A stretch of 64,000 bases of DNA from Pseudoxanthomonas sp. GM95 (GTDB lineage: Bacteria > Pseudomonadota > Gammaproteobacteria > Xanthomonadales > Xanthomonadaceae), in contig NZ_FOAX01000003.1 of NCBI RefSeq assembly GCF_900109775.1, forward strand, positions 434,001 through 498,000, in the 5' to 3' direction. A program made the translations under genes and the position numbers. This document shows, piece by piece, positions 1 through 8,377 of the stretch. Position 1 is the first letter of the stretch; every line of letters begins with the position of its first letter. Under the pieces are notes generated by a model. It made no database searches and was not told where the DNA came from. It saw nothing but the letters and a program-made list of their open reading frames with translations.

Positions 1-687
1 GCGACCTGGACCGATCGCAGCCGCCAGGCCACCACCTATCGTCGCGGCCGCGTGCTGCTGGCCGGCGATGCGGCGCATGTGCATTCGCCGCTGGGCGGCC
101 AAGGCCTCAACCTCGGCCTGGGCGATGCGATGAATCTGGGCTGGAAGCTCGGCGCCACGCTGCGCGGCGAAGCGCCCGACGGCCTGCTCGATAGCTACAC
201 CACCGAGCGTCATCCGGTCGGCGCGCGCATCCTCGACTGGACCCGCGCGCAGGTCGCGTTGATGCGCCCGGGCACCGAAGCGTTGCAGTCGATCATGCGC
301 GACCTGCTGCACACGCGCGATGGCGCGACGTATTTCGCCGAGCGGTTGTGGGGCGTGTCGATTCAACATGGTCCAGGCGGCGCGCATCCACTGGTCGGGC
401 GCAGTTGCCCGGATTTCGAACTGCGCGATGGCGTGCGCGTGGGCAAACTGCTGCGCGATGGCCATGGGCTGTTGCTGGACTTCGATCCCGCCACGCCGCT
501 GCGTGCACTGGAGGGGCGCTGGGGCGCGCGCGTGCGCTACGTCGCCAGCGATGCAACGGAGCGCTTCGGGCTCAGCGCGGTGCTGGTGCGCCCCGATGGC
601 GTGGTCGCGTGGGCCAGCGATGCGGCGCCCGATATCGCATTGCTCGAAGCCGCTGCGGCGTCCTGGTTCGTGCCGGCGCAAGACTGA
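1..687 (+). CDS. FAD-dependent aromatic monooxygenase, C-terminal part (5' end outside window)
   Basis: Reading frame is open from base 1, so the gene begins upstream of the window. Residues near the start carry GDAAHVHSPLGGQGLNLGLG, the second FAD-binding motif of the PheA/TfdB class of flavoprotein hydroxylases, followed by DAMNLGWKL and the TERHPVG segment typical of this family. The last about 100 residues resemble the thioredoxin-like C-terminal domain of these enzymes. The family uses NAD(P)H and oxygen to hydroxylate aromatic or polyketide-like substrates in the cytoplasm; the substrate cannot be told from this fragment. It converges on the next gene with a 15-nt gap between the two stop codons. 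Family assignment is firm, substrate unknown. Confidence 0.88.
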   Translation, partial: ATWTDRSRQATTYRRGRVLLAGDAAHVHSPLGGQGLNLGLGDAMNLGWKLGATLRGEAPDGLLDSYTTERHPVGARILDWTRAQVALMRPGTEALQSIMRDLLHTRDGATYFAERLWGVSIQHGPGGAHPLVGRSCPDFELRDGVRVGKLLRDGHGLLLDFDPATPLRALEGRWGARVRYVASDATERFGLSAVLVRPDGVVAWASDAAPDIALLEAAAASWFVPAQD

Positions 688-702
688 CGCTGAGCGCGTT
701 GC

Positions 703-1815
703 TCAGGCCGGTGTTACCGTCGTCTCGATCTGCCAGTCGGCGAAGGCCTGTTCGAACTCGGCCAGGCTGATCAATCCGACGCAGGCATGCGCGCCGACGG
801 GGAGCGGTTCGCCGCGCGCGAAGCGACGCACCAGCAGCACGGCGGCGAAACACGGAATCTCCGGGCCGTGCAGCATCGGCGCGGTCAGCTCCCAACGCAG
901 CGCGTGGGCCTGGCCCTCGCGCGTGCCGCGCAGCTCGACCAGCATCCCGCCAAGTTCAGTGCCGAAGCGATCGAACCAGCGGCCCGCGCGCGCGAACACC
1001 TGCGCAAGATTCGCCATCGGCAATGGCACGCCCAGGCCACGCACCCCGGCGATCAACGCAAGACTGCGCTGCAGGAACGGCAGCTCCAGCGCGGCGCGGA
1101 ACTGCACGCGGCGCACGCCGGGATAGCGCTGCACCAGCAGGTCGTGATCGGGCACATCGCAGGGCGAGGCCAGGCGCGGCGCGAGCCGGGCGAACGCCAC
1201 CGGCTGCGGATCGGCCCAGCCGCGCGTCGCCTGCCATCGAGCATCGCACCACCAGCGAAACGGCTGGCCGCAATACGACAGCACCGCGCGCACCGTGGCC
1301 ATGCCCAGCGGCGTGGCCTGCGCCGGCGCGATCACCGTGGCGATCTCGTGCAACGCGGTGAACTGCGGCAGCAGCGCATCGACCACCGCGCTCGACAGCG
1401 CAGGCAACGTGCTGGCGCCACTGATCGCGCTGCGTCCTGCGGCGTGGGCCGCGGCATCGACTTGCGCGGCGAAGTCACGGACGAAGTCGCGGCCATCGGC
1501 CAGATCGATGTAGTGCATGTCGGCCTGCAGGCAGGCCAGGGCGACCTCGTAGCCCTGGCCCTGGAAAGGCCCGGCGGTATGCACCACCAGCTGCGCGCCG
1601 GTGGCCTGCAGCTGCGCGACCAGATCGGGCGCTTGTATCTCCACGCGGGTCAGCGTGATCCGTGCCAGCACCTCGCTGGAGAACACGGCTTTCGCAGCAT
1701 CCGGATGCCGCCCGGCCGCGATCACGTGGAGCTGCGGCGTTGTACTCAGCGCACGCACGATGCGTGCGCCGAAATGCCCGTAGCCGCCCAACACCAACAC
1801 GCTCACCGCTTCCAT
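703..1815 (-). CDS. saccharopine dehydrogenase-like NAD(P)-binding protein
   Basis: A 370-residue protein that opens with a Rossmann motif (VLVLGGYGHFGARIVRAL), then reads IAAGRHPDAAKA and VVHTAGPFQGQGYEVALACL, the pattern of the saccharopine dehydrogenase NADP-binding family. Members include true lysine-pathway enzymes and many oxidoreductase-like proteins of unknown substrate. No membrane segment or signal peptide is evident. The ATG at 1815 fits the Rossmann start. It follows the M56 peptidase gene on the same strand by 51 nt, so cotranscription is possible but a shared role is not apparent. Specific function unknown. Confidence 0.8.
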   Translation of the reverse strand: MEAVSVLVLGGYGHFGARIVRALSTTPQLHVIAAGRHPDAAKAVFSSEVLARITLTRVEIQAPDLVAQLQATGAQLVVHTAGPFQGQGYEVALACLQADMHYIDLADGRDFVRDFAAQVDAAAHAAGRSAISGASTLPALSSAVVDALLPQFTALHEIATVIAPAQATPLGMATVRAVLSYCGQPFRWWCDARWQATRGWADPQPVAFARLAPRLASPCDVPDHDLLVQRYPGVRRVQFRAALELPFLQRSLALIAGVRGLGVPLPMANLAQVFARAGRWFDRFGTELGGMLVELRGTREGQAHALRWELTAPMLHGPEIPCFAAVLLVRRFARGEPLPVGAHACVGLISLAEFEQAFADWQIETTVTPA

Positions 1816-1866
1816 GCTGCTTCCCGATCTTCGCTCGGGAAGATTATGCGCGGCGTGTGGCCCGGC

Positions 1867-3645
1867 TCAGCCGTCGATGCGTTGGGCCAGGCCGTTGCGG
1901 ACGGCGCGGTCGAGCACGGCTTCGGCGTCCTTGGCGGCACGTTCGCTGATGTCGGCCTGCTGCTTGCCCAGATCGGCCTGGCGCAGTCCCAGCTCGGCCT
2001 GCTTCTCGGCGAGGGCTTCGATCCTTGCGGTCAGGCCGCTGCGCTCCAGCGCCTCGGTCGCGCGCTCGGTGGCGGCCTGCGCGGCTTCGGCCGCCTTGAT
2101 GGCCTGTGCGCTGTCCTGGTCCGGGCCGCGATGCGCCGCCAGGGCGATGCGCGCTTCTTCCGACGCGGTGCGCGAGATCTCGCTGCTGAGCACGCCGATC
2201 TGCCGGCTCAGTTCCCCTTGCTGGCGTCCCAGCGCGCCCTGCTCGCGGCCGAGTTCGCCTTGTTGCTGGCCAAGACGGGCGCTGGGTTCATGCAGGGCGC
2301 GCAGGCGTTCGACCGTGGCGGCGTCCTTGATGACGTACTGCGCGCCGCCGCGTTCGAACCACACCGTGTTGCTGCCCTTGCCCGGAATATGCAGGCCGGT
2401 GATGGCGGTCACCGGCGGAGCGGGCGCGGCCGGAGGTGCAGGCGGCGCGGGCGGTGCCGGCGGCGGCGGCGGCGGCGGCGGCGGAGCGCGATTGGCTTTA
2501 GCCGCCGGCAGTGGCGGAAGCGCGGGCACGGCCGGCGCGGCGGGCGGTGCGGGCATCGCCGCGTCACCGTGCACGACGACCGGCTTGGGTTTCGCGGCCG
2601 GCGCCGGGGCTGCCGCCGGGACAGGCGCCGCTTCCGCGGCAGGACTGACCTGCGCCGGCGCGGCGGCCACCAGGCGCAGCGGGGTGACGCCCGCGACGGC
2701 GACACCGGCCAGGATCAAAGCCGCGCCCAGGCGCGGGAACGAATGCGTGTTCTGCAGCATGAGCAGTCTCCGTTTGAGGCTGAGGAAGGACGGCGAAGCA
2801 CTGGCCAGGCCGGCGCCTGGTCGCGGGGCCACGCCCAAGCGCACCAGCAGGCGGCCGTAGTCGCCGCGGCAATGGCGGTTGCCGGCCACCACGGCGGCAT
2901 CGACGGCGGCCTCGCGGGCCACGCCGTATTCGCGCACCGCCAGATGCACCAGCGGATGGAAGAACGCGAGGTGCTGGGCCAGCGCGGGCAGCAGGCCCCA
3001 CCACAGGTCATGGCGACGCAGGTGGACGAGTTCGTGGGTCAGCGCCATGTCCAGGTCGTCGTCGCCAATGCGGGCGGCTTCGCGCGCCGGCAACAGCAGG
3101 ACCGGGCGCAGCACGCCGACCAGTTGCGGCGAGGTGATCTGTTGCGACAGGCGCAGCGGCGGCGCGGCACGCAGGCCATGCGCATCGGCCGCCAGACGCA
3201 GCGCACCGACCAGCGTGGCGTCCTCACAGCGCCGCGAGGCGCGTACCAGCCTTCGACTCGCACGCCAGGCCAGCGTCGTACGCAGCGCCATCACGCCGAT
3301 GCCCGCGATCCACAGCGCCAGCAGCGCGGTCTGCCAGGCGGGCAGCGTCCATAGCGGTGCGGTCGTCGGTGCCAGTGCCAGCGGTGCGGCGGCTTCGGCC
3401 GTGGGCACGAAGGCCAGCGGCGCGACCGGTACAAGTTCAGCGACGGGCAGCCACGGCAGCTCCAGTGGCGCGGCCACCAGGCCAATCACGGCCTGCAGCG
3501 CCACCGTCCACCACAGCCAGCATTGCGTGGCCGCCGGCAAGCGCGGCAACGCGCGGCACAGCGCCCACACCAGCGCGACCAGCAACGCCGTTTGGATGCT
3601 GGTCGTGGCCAGCCGCGTGATCAGCTCCTGCGCGAAGGCGTCCAT
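1867..3645 (-). CDS. M56-family (BlaR1/MecR1-like) membrane metallopeptidase with heptad-repeat tail
   Basis: A 592-residue protein whose N-terminal half has several hydrophobic segments (about residues 18-38, 45-60 and 104-122) and the zinc motif HELVH at residues 204-208 within THELVHLRRHD, typical of M56 sensor peptidases that cleave BlaI/MecI repressors. A further hydrophobic segment lies near residue 280. The C-terminal half has no penicillin-binding sensor domain. It holds a Pro/Ala-rich stretch with nine prolines in a row, then seven-residue repeats of the type LGxQQGE and LGxxQAD that should form a coiled coil. It starts 3 nt after the blaI-like stop, so the two form an operon. The signal it senses is unknown; beta-lactam sensing is not supported. 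Confidence 0.87.
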   Translation of the reverse strand: MDAFAQELITRLATTSIQTALLVALVWALCRALPRLPAATQCWLWWTVALQAVIGLVAAPLELPWLPVAELVPVAPLAFVPTAEAAAPLALAPTTAPLWTLPAWQTALLALWIAGIGVMALRTTLAWRASRRLVRASRRCEDATLVGALRLAADAHGLRAAPPLRLSQQITSPQLVGVLRPVLLLPAREAARIGDDDLDMALTHELVHLRRHDLWWGLLPALAQHLAFFHPLVHLAVREYGVAREAAVDAAVVAGNRHCRGDYGRLLVRLGVAPRPGAGLASASPSFLSLKRRLLMLQNTHSFPRLGAALILAGVAVAGVTPLRLVAAAPAQVSPAAEAAPVPAAAPAPAAKPKPVVVHGDAAMPAPPAAPAVPALPPLPAAKANRAPPPPPPPPPAPPAPPAPPAAPAPPVTAITGLHIPGKGSNTVWFERGGAQYVIKDAATVERLRALHEPSARLGQQQGELGREQGALGRQQGELSRQIGVLSSEISRTASEEARIALAAHRGPDQDSAQAIKAAEAAQAATERATEALERSGLTARIEALAEKQAELGLRQADLGKQQADISERAAKDAEAVLDRAVRNGLAQRIDG

Positions 3646-3648
3646 GGC

Positions 3649-4035
3649 TCAGCCCTCCTTGCGCTGCGACTGCAGCTTGGCGACCAGCGCTTCGAGTTCG
3701 GCCAGTTCGCCGTCGCTGACTTCGCTGCGCTGGGACATCCACGCCACGAACGGCGACACCGAACCCTGCAGCGTCTTCTCCACGAAGCTCTGCACCGCGC
3801 CCTGCACCACCGCGTCCTGGCCGGCGGTGGTGACGTAGCGGTACACGCCATCGACCTGCTTCCGGCTGAGATAGGCCTTGGTGCGCAGGCGCTCCATCAT
3901 CGTCAGCACGGTCGAACGCGCCAGCCCGCGCGCCTCACCGAAGCCGGCCGCCACCTCGCCCACCGTCGCGTCGCCCTGCTCGCCTACGTACTGAAGCAGG
4001 GCCAGCTCCTGGTCCCCGATGCTCTTGCGGCGCAT
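3649..4035 (-). CDS. BlaI/MecI/CopY-family transcriptional repressor
   Basis: A 128-residue winged-helix protein starting with KSIGDQELALLQYVGEQGDATVGEV; ARSTVLTMMERLRTKAYLSRK is the recognition region of the BlaI/MecI family. These dimeric repressors are normally inactivated when the neighbouring M56 peptidase cuts them. The gene is first in a two-gene operon with that peptidase. Palindromic TGTAG-type sequences sit just upstream of its start (4052-4096), so it probably represses itself. Length and architecture match the family. Target genes beyond its own operon are not visible here. Confidence 0.9.
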   Translation of the reverse strand: MRRKSIGDQELALLQYVGEQGDATVGEVAAGFGEARGLARSTVLTMMERLRTKAYLSRKQVDGVYRYVTTAGQDAVVQGAVQSFVEKTLQGSVSPFVAWMSQRSEVSDGELAELEALVAKLQSQRKEG

Positions 4036-4051
4036 GGCCGTCTCCGATTGC

Positions 4052-4096
4052 CTACACTTGTAGTCAACCTAGCCGTGACGACAAATGTAGTCAACC
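4052..4096. promoter_or_regulatory. probable BlaI-type operator upstream of the repressor gene
   Basis: CTACACTTGTAG at 4052-4063 is a perfect palindrome of the TACA/TGTA type bound by BlaI/MecI/CopY repressors. The 11-mer TGTAGTCAACC occurs at 4059-4069 and again at 4086-4096, and the second copy overlaps an imperfect palindrome (GACAAATGTAGTC). The pair ends 17 bp from the repressor start codon, the usual place for autoregulation. Assignment to BlaI is inference from position and motif class. Confidence 0.6.
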
Positions 4097-4242
4097 CTGC
4101 CGGAGGTCATTGCCGACGAACGGCGCACTACCCTCAGCGCCACGTTGTGGCCTTTCGCCAATGCTGTTGCGCATCGGCGCTCGGATGGCAGAAGCCGCAA
4201 GACTTGGGGCGCCAACGATTGAAGGCGTTGACGCCCTGCGCC

Positions 4243-4992
4243 TCAGACCTGCGCCATGCCGCCATCGACGAACAGCTCGACGCCGTTGATGAAGCTGGCC
4301 GCGTCCGAGGCGAGGAACGCGACGACCTTGCCGATTTCCTCCGGTTCGCCCAGCCGTCCCAGCGGCACCTGGCTGGCCAGCGCATCGAACAGGCCCTGGC
4401 GCGCTTCATCAGGCACCAGGTCGCCCAGGCCAGGCGTACGAATCGGGCCGGGGCTGACGACGTTGACGCGGATGTGGCGGTCCTTGAGGTCCAGCGCCCA
4501 TGAGCGGGCGAAGTTGCGCACGGCCGCCTTGCTGGCGCTGTAAACGCTGAAGGCGGCCGTGCCCAGCACCGAGGTCGTGGACGAGGTGAGGATCACCGCA
4601 CCGCCATCGACCAGGAGCGGCAGCGCCTTCTGCACGGTAAACAGCACGCCGCGTACGTTGGTCCCGAAGATGCGGTCGAAGTGTTCCTCGGTGATCGCGC
4701 CCAGCGGCAGCATGTCGCCACCGCCGGCATTGGCGAAGACGATGTCCAGGTGCCCGGCGGTGCGCGCGATGGTGGCGTAGACCTGGTCCAGATCGGCCAG
4801 CACCGACGCATCGGCGCGGATGCCGGTGGCGGCCTTGCCGATGCTGGCGACGGCGGCGTCGAGCTCGGCCTGGCGGCGGCCGGTGATGAAGACGCGGGCG
4901 CCCTGCGCGGCCAACGTCTGGGCGGCAGCCAGGCCGATGCCGGTGCTGCCACCGGTGACCAGGGCGATCTTGTTGTCGAGGGACTTGCTCAT
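4243..4992 (-). CDS. SDR-family oxidoreductase
   Basis: A 249-residue classical short-chain dehydrogenase. It has the [10 protein letters not shown] cofactor motif near the N-terminus, the catalytic Ser in [10 protein letters not shown], the YSASK active-site motif and the [10 protein letters not shown] segment after it. The ATG at 4992 is chosen because AAGGAG lies 7 nt upstream and [15 protein letters not shown] is the expected N-terminus; the frame stays open further upstream but without family sequence. It is divergent from the LysR-type gene at 5157, an arrangement in which the regulator often controls the enzyme. NADP-linked reduction of a small carbonyl compound is likely; the substrate is unknown. 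Confidence 0.9.
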   Translation of the reverse strand: MSKSLDNKIALVTGGSTGIGLAAAQTLAAQGARVFITGRRQAELDAAVASIGKAATGIRADASVLADLDQVYATIARTAGHLDIVFANAGGGDMLPLGAITEEHFDRIFGTNVRGVLFTVQKALPLLVDGGAVILTSSTTSVLGTAAFSVYSASKAAVRNFARSWALDLKDRHIRVNVVSPGPIRTPGLGDLVPDEARQGLFDALASQVPLGRLGEPEEIGKVVAFLASDAASFINGVELFVDGGMAQV

Positions 4993-5156
4993 GTGTGTGC
5001 TCCTTGATGGGTGGGATGTCGGTGGCCGTGATCGCCTGTGTGGGCGATGCGACCGCCGTGGCAGCCACGTTAGGCGCGACCCCATTGGCGATAAATCCCG
5101 AAAGACAACAAAGACTTTCCACACAGGTGCACAATCAGGTCGACCCGAAACTAGGC

Positions 5157-6074
5157 ATGACGATGGACCAACTCCAGGCGATGCGCGCGTTCTCACGCGT
5201 GGTGGAGGCCGGCAGCTTCACCCGCGCGGCCGACTCGCTATCCATGCCCAATGCGACCCTGAGCAAGCTGGTGCGGGAACTTGAAACCCACCTCGGCGTC
5301 CGCCTGCTGCAGCGGACCACACGCCGCGTGACGGTCACTCCCGACGGCCAGGCCTACTACGCCAGCGCCATCCGCCTGCTGCGCGACCTGGAAGACATCG
5401 ATGGGCGCTTCAACGCACAGGGGCGCAAGCCGCGCGGGCACCTGCGCGTGGATATCGGCGGCTCGACCGCACGCGACGTCCTGATTCCGCTGCTGCCGGA
5501 TTTCATGGCGCGCTATCCGGATATCCGCTTCGACCTTGGCGTCTCCGACCGACCTGCCGACCTGATCGGCGACAACATCGACTGCGTGATCCGCGGTGGC
5601 GCGCCGCCGTCCTCGACGCTGGTCGCCCGCAGCCTGGGCCAGGCCGAGATGCTGACCTGCGCCAGCCCGGCCTACCTGAAGCGATTCGGCGTGCCGGCCT
5701 ATCCGGAGGAGCTGGCCAACGGCCACCGGCTCATCGCCTACCTCACCGCCCAACACGGCCGCGCCATGCCGTTCCGCTTCCAGCGTGATGCGCAGGTCTT
5801 CGAACTCAAGGCCGAGCGCTACGTCGGCATCAATGAGAGCAATGCCCACACCGCCGCCTGCGTGGCCGGACTCGGGCTGATCCAGACCTTCCGCTACGCC
5901 GCTGCGGAATCGCTGGCGCAAGGCACACTGGTGGAAGTACTGCAGCGCTGGCGACCGCCTCCGTTTCCCTTCCACGTGCTCTACCCACAGCACCGCCACG
6001 TCAGCCAACGGCTGCGGGTGTTCATCGACTGGCTGGTGGAATGCATGCCGCCGCGGCTTGCCGCCTCTGGTTAA
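5157..6074 (+). CDS. LysR-family transcriptional regulator
   Basis: A 305-residue protein with an N-terminal LysR winged helix-turn-helix ([19 protein letters not shown], then [20 protein letters not shown]) and a periplasmic-binding-like effector domain. It resembles the subgroup of LysR proteins that commonly sits beside SDR genes. The ATG at 5157 is used; one at 5163 (MDQLQ) is equally possible. Shared divergent promoter space with the SDR gene (4993-5156) suggests it regulates that gene and itself. The effector is unknown. Confidence 0.92.
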   Translation: MTMDQLQAMRAFSRVVEAGSFTRAADSLSMPNATLSKLVRELETHLGVRLLQRTTRRVTVTPDGQAYYASAIRLLRDLEDIDGRFNAQGRKPRGHLRVDIGGSTARDVLIPLLPDFMARYPDIRFDLGVSDRPADLIGDNIDCVIRGGAPPSSTLVARSLGQAEMLTCASPAYLKRFGVPAYPEELANGHRLIAYLTAQHGRAMPFRFQRDAQVFELKAERYVGINESNAHTAACVAGLGLIQTFRYAAAESLAQGTLVEVLQRWRPPPFPFHVLYPQHRHVSQRLRVFIDWLVECMPPRLAASG

Positions 6075-6106
6075 CACAGCTCTCCCGCACCTGAGCGGCG
6101 CGCCGC

Positions 6107-6889
6107 TCAGGTCTCCAGCACAACGGTCGGCACGATGTTGGGATAGATCCGCTCCAGGTGCGGCTCACCGCCCTTTTCGAGATCGGGCATCTGATAGCCG
6201 TTGACCGGCTGCGAGCGGTTGACCCACAACGCGTAGTACAGATGGTCGGCACGCTCGTCGCCGGTGTTGGGATGCAGCAGGATGGTCAGGCCAAGGCTGT
6301 TCAACTGCAGCCACGGCACCAGCACCGGCAGCAGGTCGTTGGTGAAGCCGAAGTAGAACGACGGCGTGACATGCGGGCCGCGCGGCTCCAGGTTCCAGTT
6401 ACCCAGCTCCACCGGGAAGCGCTCGATGGTCCACCGGCGGATCAGCGCGGCCTTCGCGTAAGTGTCGTCGTCGAAGTAGATATGCGCGTGATAACTCTTG
6501 ACGTCGGTGTAAGCCCGCGGCTTGGCCGGCAAGGTCTTCTCGCCAGGGCGCACGCTGCGCGGTTGCGTCGCGGGTTCTTCCGCCGTGTGCTCGCCCCACG
6601 GACTCTTGCCTTGGTCCGGCGGCGGCACAATGGCGCGGAAGCCGGGCTTGTTGGGTGCGGTGAAATTTTGGCCGGTGACCTGCGCTGCCGCGGTGCCATT
6701 CCCCGCGATCGCAAGTCCACTCGCCGCCAGGCCCGCACCCGCAATCAGGCGCCGACGTGCGGGTGAAAGCAGGTCCGCCCAGCTTTGATCCTGTGGTGCG
6801 TTGCGCACCAAATTTCCATCGCGATCCAGAAGTCGGTGGGCATGTTCTTCATCCTGCGGATGCAGGCTAACTTCATGTGTGGAAGACAT
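6107..6889 (-). CDS. DOPA 4,5-dioxygenase-like protein with Tat-type leader
   Basis: A 260-residue protein. The C-terminal about 110 residues match the DOPA 4,5-dioxygenase family: SYHAHIYFDDDT, then ERFPVELGNWNLEPRGPHVTPSFYFGF and LLHPNTGDERADHLYYALW, with the conserved histidines of the metal site. The family opens the ring of catechols such as DOPA. Unusually, the N-terminus has about 45 residues followed by RRRLIAGAGLAASGLAIAG, a twin-arginine-like export signal, and then a Pro-rich linker. This predicts a periplasmic enzyme, whereas characterised members are cytoplasmic. It stands alone between convergent LysR and a lipoprotein gene. Family call firm; export is inference. Confidence 0.8.
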   Translation of the reverse strand: MSSTHEVSLHPQDEEHAHRLLDRDGNLVRNAPQDQSWADLLSPARRRLIAGAGLAASGLAIAGNGTAAAQVTGQNFTAPNKPGFRAIVPPPDQGKSPWGEHTAEEPATQPRSVRPGEKTLPAKPRAYTDVKSYHAHIYFDDDTYAKAALIRRWTIERFPVELGNWNLEPRGPHVTPSFYFGFTNDLLPVLVPWLQLNSLGLTILLHPNTGDERADHLYYALWVNRSQPVNGYQMPDLEKGGEPHLERIYPNIVPTVVLET

Positions 6890-7016
6890 CGTCAGATCCC
6901 AATCGAGCCGCGCACCCCATGCGCGGCGTTAGACGATGTTAGGCACGCAAGCACAAGCAAAGTACGGTTCTACATATGTCGATCGCGCATGACGTCATGC
7001 ACGAAGCAGGCCGGAT

Positions 7017-7364
7017 TCAGGCGATGCCGTTGCAGCGAATACGCAACACCTTGTTCGCATCCGGGTCGTACTGGACTTCGATCACGCTGCAGCCTCCGTC
7101 GAAAAATATCGGCATCTCGCGTTCCGAAGCCAGATGCGCCTGACGATCACCGCCATCAAAGTCTTTGACGTAAATTCCAACCAGCATGCCGTCATTAGTC
7201 AGCGTGTAATAGCGCGTGTAATCGGACAACGGGGAGGCGCCCTTTGGCAGTGTCACCTGCTGCTCAAGCGTTTTCATCAGCTGCGCACCATCCAGGCGCC
7301 TGACATCAGGCCCAGTGCAGGCCGACATGAGCAGGGCTGCGAGCAGCATGCCAGTGAGCCTCAT
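7017..7364 (-). CDS. small lipoprotein of unknown function
   Basis: A 115-residue protein with a lipoprotein signal (LLMSAC, acylated Cys at residue 16). The rest is a compact domain, including YTRYYTLTNDGMLVGIYV and FFDGGCSVIEVQYDP, that I do not recognise. It overlaps the upstream 81-residue gene by 4 nt (ATGA), so the two are translationally coupled and probably work together. It should be anchored in an envelope membrane facing the periplasm. Confidence 0.65.
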   Translation of the reverse strand: MRLTGMLLAALLMSACTGPDVRRLDGAQLMKTLEQQVTLPKGASPLSDYTRYYTLTNDGMLVGIYVKDFDGGDRQAHLASEREMPIFFDGGCSVIEVQYDPDANKVLRIRCNGIA

Positions 7365-7606
7365 GGCACTTGGCCGTCAAAGATTTCTCGATCCGCTTGC
7401 TCCGCAGCATCGCTATGCAGGAAGAGCCGGAAGACAGGGCCATCTACTGGGCCGGTACCAAACAGAACAGAGCGAATACTCCACAGCGGATGAGCCTCGA
7501 TATTGGGCGGAATCAAGATGCCTACGATCGCCTCGTCTCGCGCCCCCTCAAGTGCCCGCTTCAACTCTGCGACTGTGATATGCGACCCCACCATGTCATT
7601 GACCAT
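7361..7606 (-). CDS. small protein of unknown function, coupled to a lipoprotein gene
   Basis: An 81-residue protein starting MVNDMVGSHITVAELKRAL, with no signal peptide or membrane segment. The ATG at 7606 has AAAAGGG about 10 nt upstream. It overlaps the lipoprotein start by 4 nt. I do not recognise a family. Codon use is like its neighbours and the overlap argues that it is a real gene. Confidence 0.55.
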   Translation of the reverse strand: MVNDMVGSHITVAELKRALEGARDEAIVGILIPPNIEAHPLWSIRSVLFGTGPVDGPVFRLFLHSDAAEQADREIFDGQVP

Positions 7607-7657
7607 CGCTGCACCCTTTTGGTGAACGTCTATTGGAGTCTGTCCGCCGTCGTCGCG

Positions 7658-8377
7658 TTATCCCAAGAACCGCAAACCCACGCCCGGCTCCGTCGCCAGG
7701 TACTTCGGATGCAGCGCCGAATCGCCGAGCTTCACGCGCAGCTTGCCGACCAGCACGCGCAGGTAGTGGGTGTCCTCGGTGTGGGTCGGGCCCCAGACTT
7801 CGCGCAGCAGCTGCGGCTGGGTGATGACGCGGCCGGCGTTGGCGACCAGCAGCGAGAGCAGGGCGAATTCCTTGCGGGTCAGCACCACCGCCGAGCCGTC
7901 GAGGTGTACTTCGCGACGGACCAGGTCGATGTGCAGGTGGCCATCGTCGAACACCGGCGGTGCGCTGGCGTCAGCGACCACGTGCTGGCGCAGCAGGCCG
8001 CGCACGCGCGCCATCAGTTCCTGCGTGCCGAACGGCTTGGTGACGTAGTCATTCGCGCCGGCGTCGAGCGCGGCGACCTTCTCGTATTCGGCCGAGCGCA
8101 CGCTCAGCATCAGCACCGGCACCTGGCTCCATTGGCGCAGCTGGGCCAGTACTTCGTGCCCGTCCAGATCGGGCAGGCCGATGTCCAGGATCACCAAGTC
8201 GGCGCCATGCGTGGCCAAGGCTTCCAGGCCGGATTGCCCATCGGCCGCCTGCAGCACGATGTAGCCCTGCGCGCGCAGGGAGATGTCGAGGAAGCGGCGG
8301 ATCTGCGCTTCGTCATCGATCACCAGCACGCGCGCGGGCGTGGTGGCGTGGGCGTCAATCGGCGTCGTCGGCGTCAT
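7658..8377 (-). CDS. kdpE: KdpE, response regulator of potassium uptake
   Basis: A 239-residue OmpR-type response regulator: receiver domain with acidic pocket (VIDDEAQ), phospho-acceptor Asp65 in LVILDIGLPD, the conserved Lys in VTKPFG, and a C-terminal winged helix ending TEDTHYLRVLVGKLRVKLG. KdpE is phosphorylated by KdpD and activates kdpFABC under potassium limitation. Its start overlaps the end of kdpD by 23 nt, the usual coupled arrangement. Length and order match the family. Confidence 0.96.
   Translation of the reverse strand: MTPTTPIDAHATTPARVLVIDDEAQIRRFLDISLRAQGYIVLQAADGQSGLEALATHGADLVILDIGLPDLDGHEVLAQLRQWSQVPVLMLSVRSAEYEKVAALDAGANDYVTKPFGTQELMARVRGLLRQHVVADASAPPVFDDGHLHIDLVRREVHLDGSAVVLTRKEFALLSLLVANAGRVITQPQLLREVWGPTHTEDTHYLRVLVGKLRVKLGDSALHPKYLATEPGVGLRFLG

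Noticed and set aside
787-3354. Long plus-strand frame antisense to the saccharopine-like and M56 genes
   Set aside because: Low-complexity Arg/Gln/His-rich translation, no similarity; the minus-strand genes carry clear motifs.
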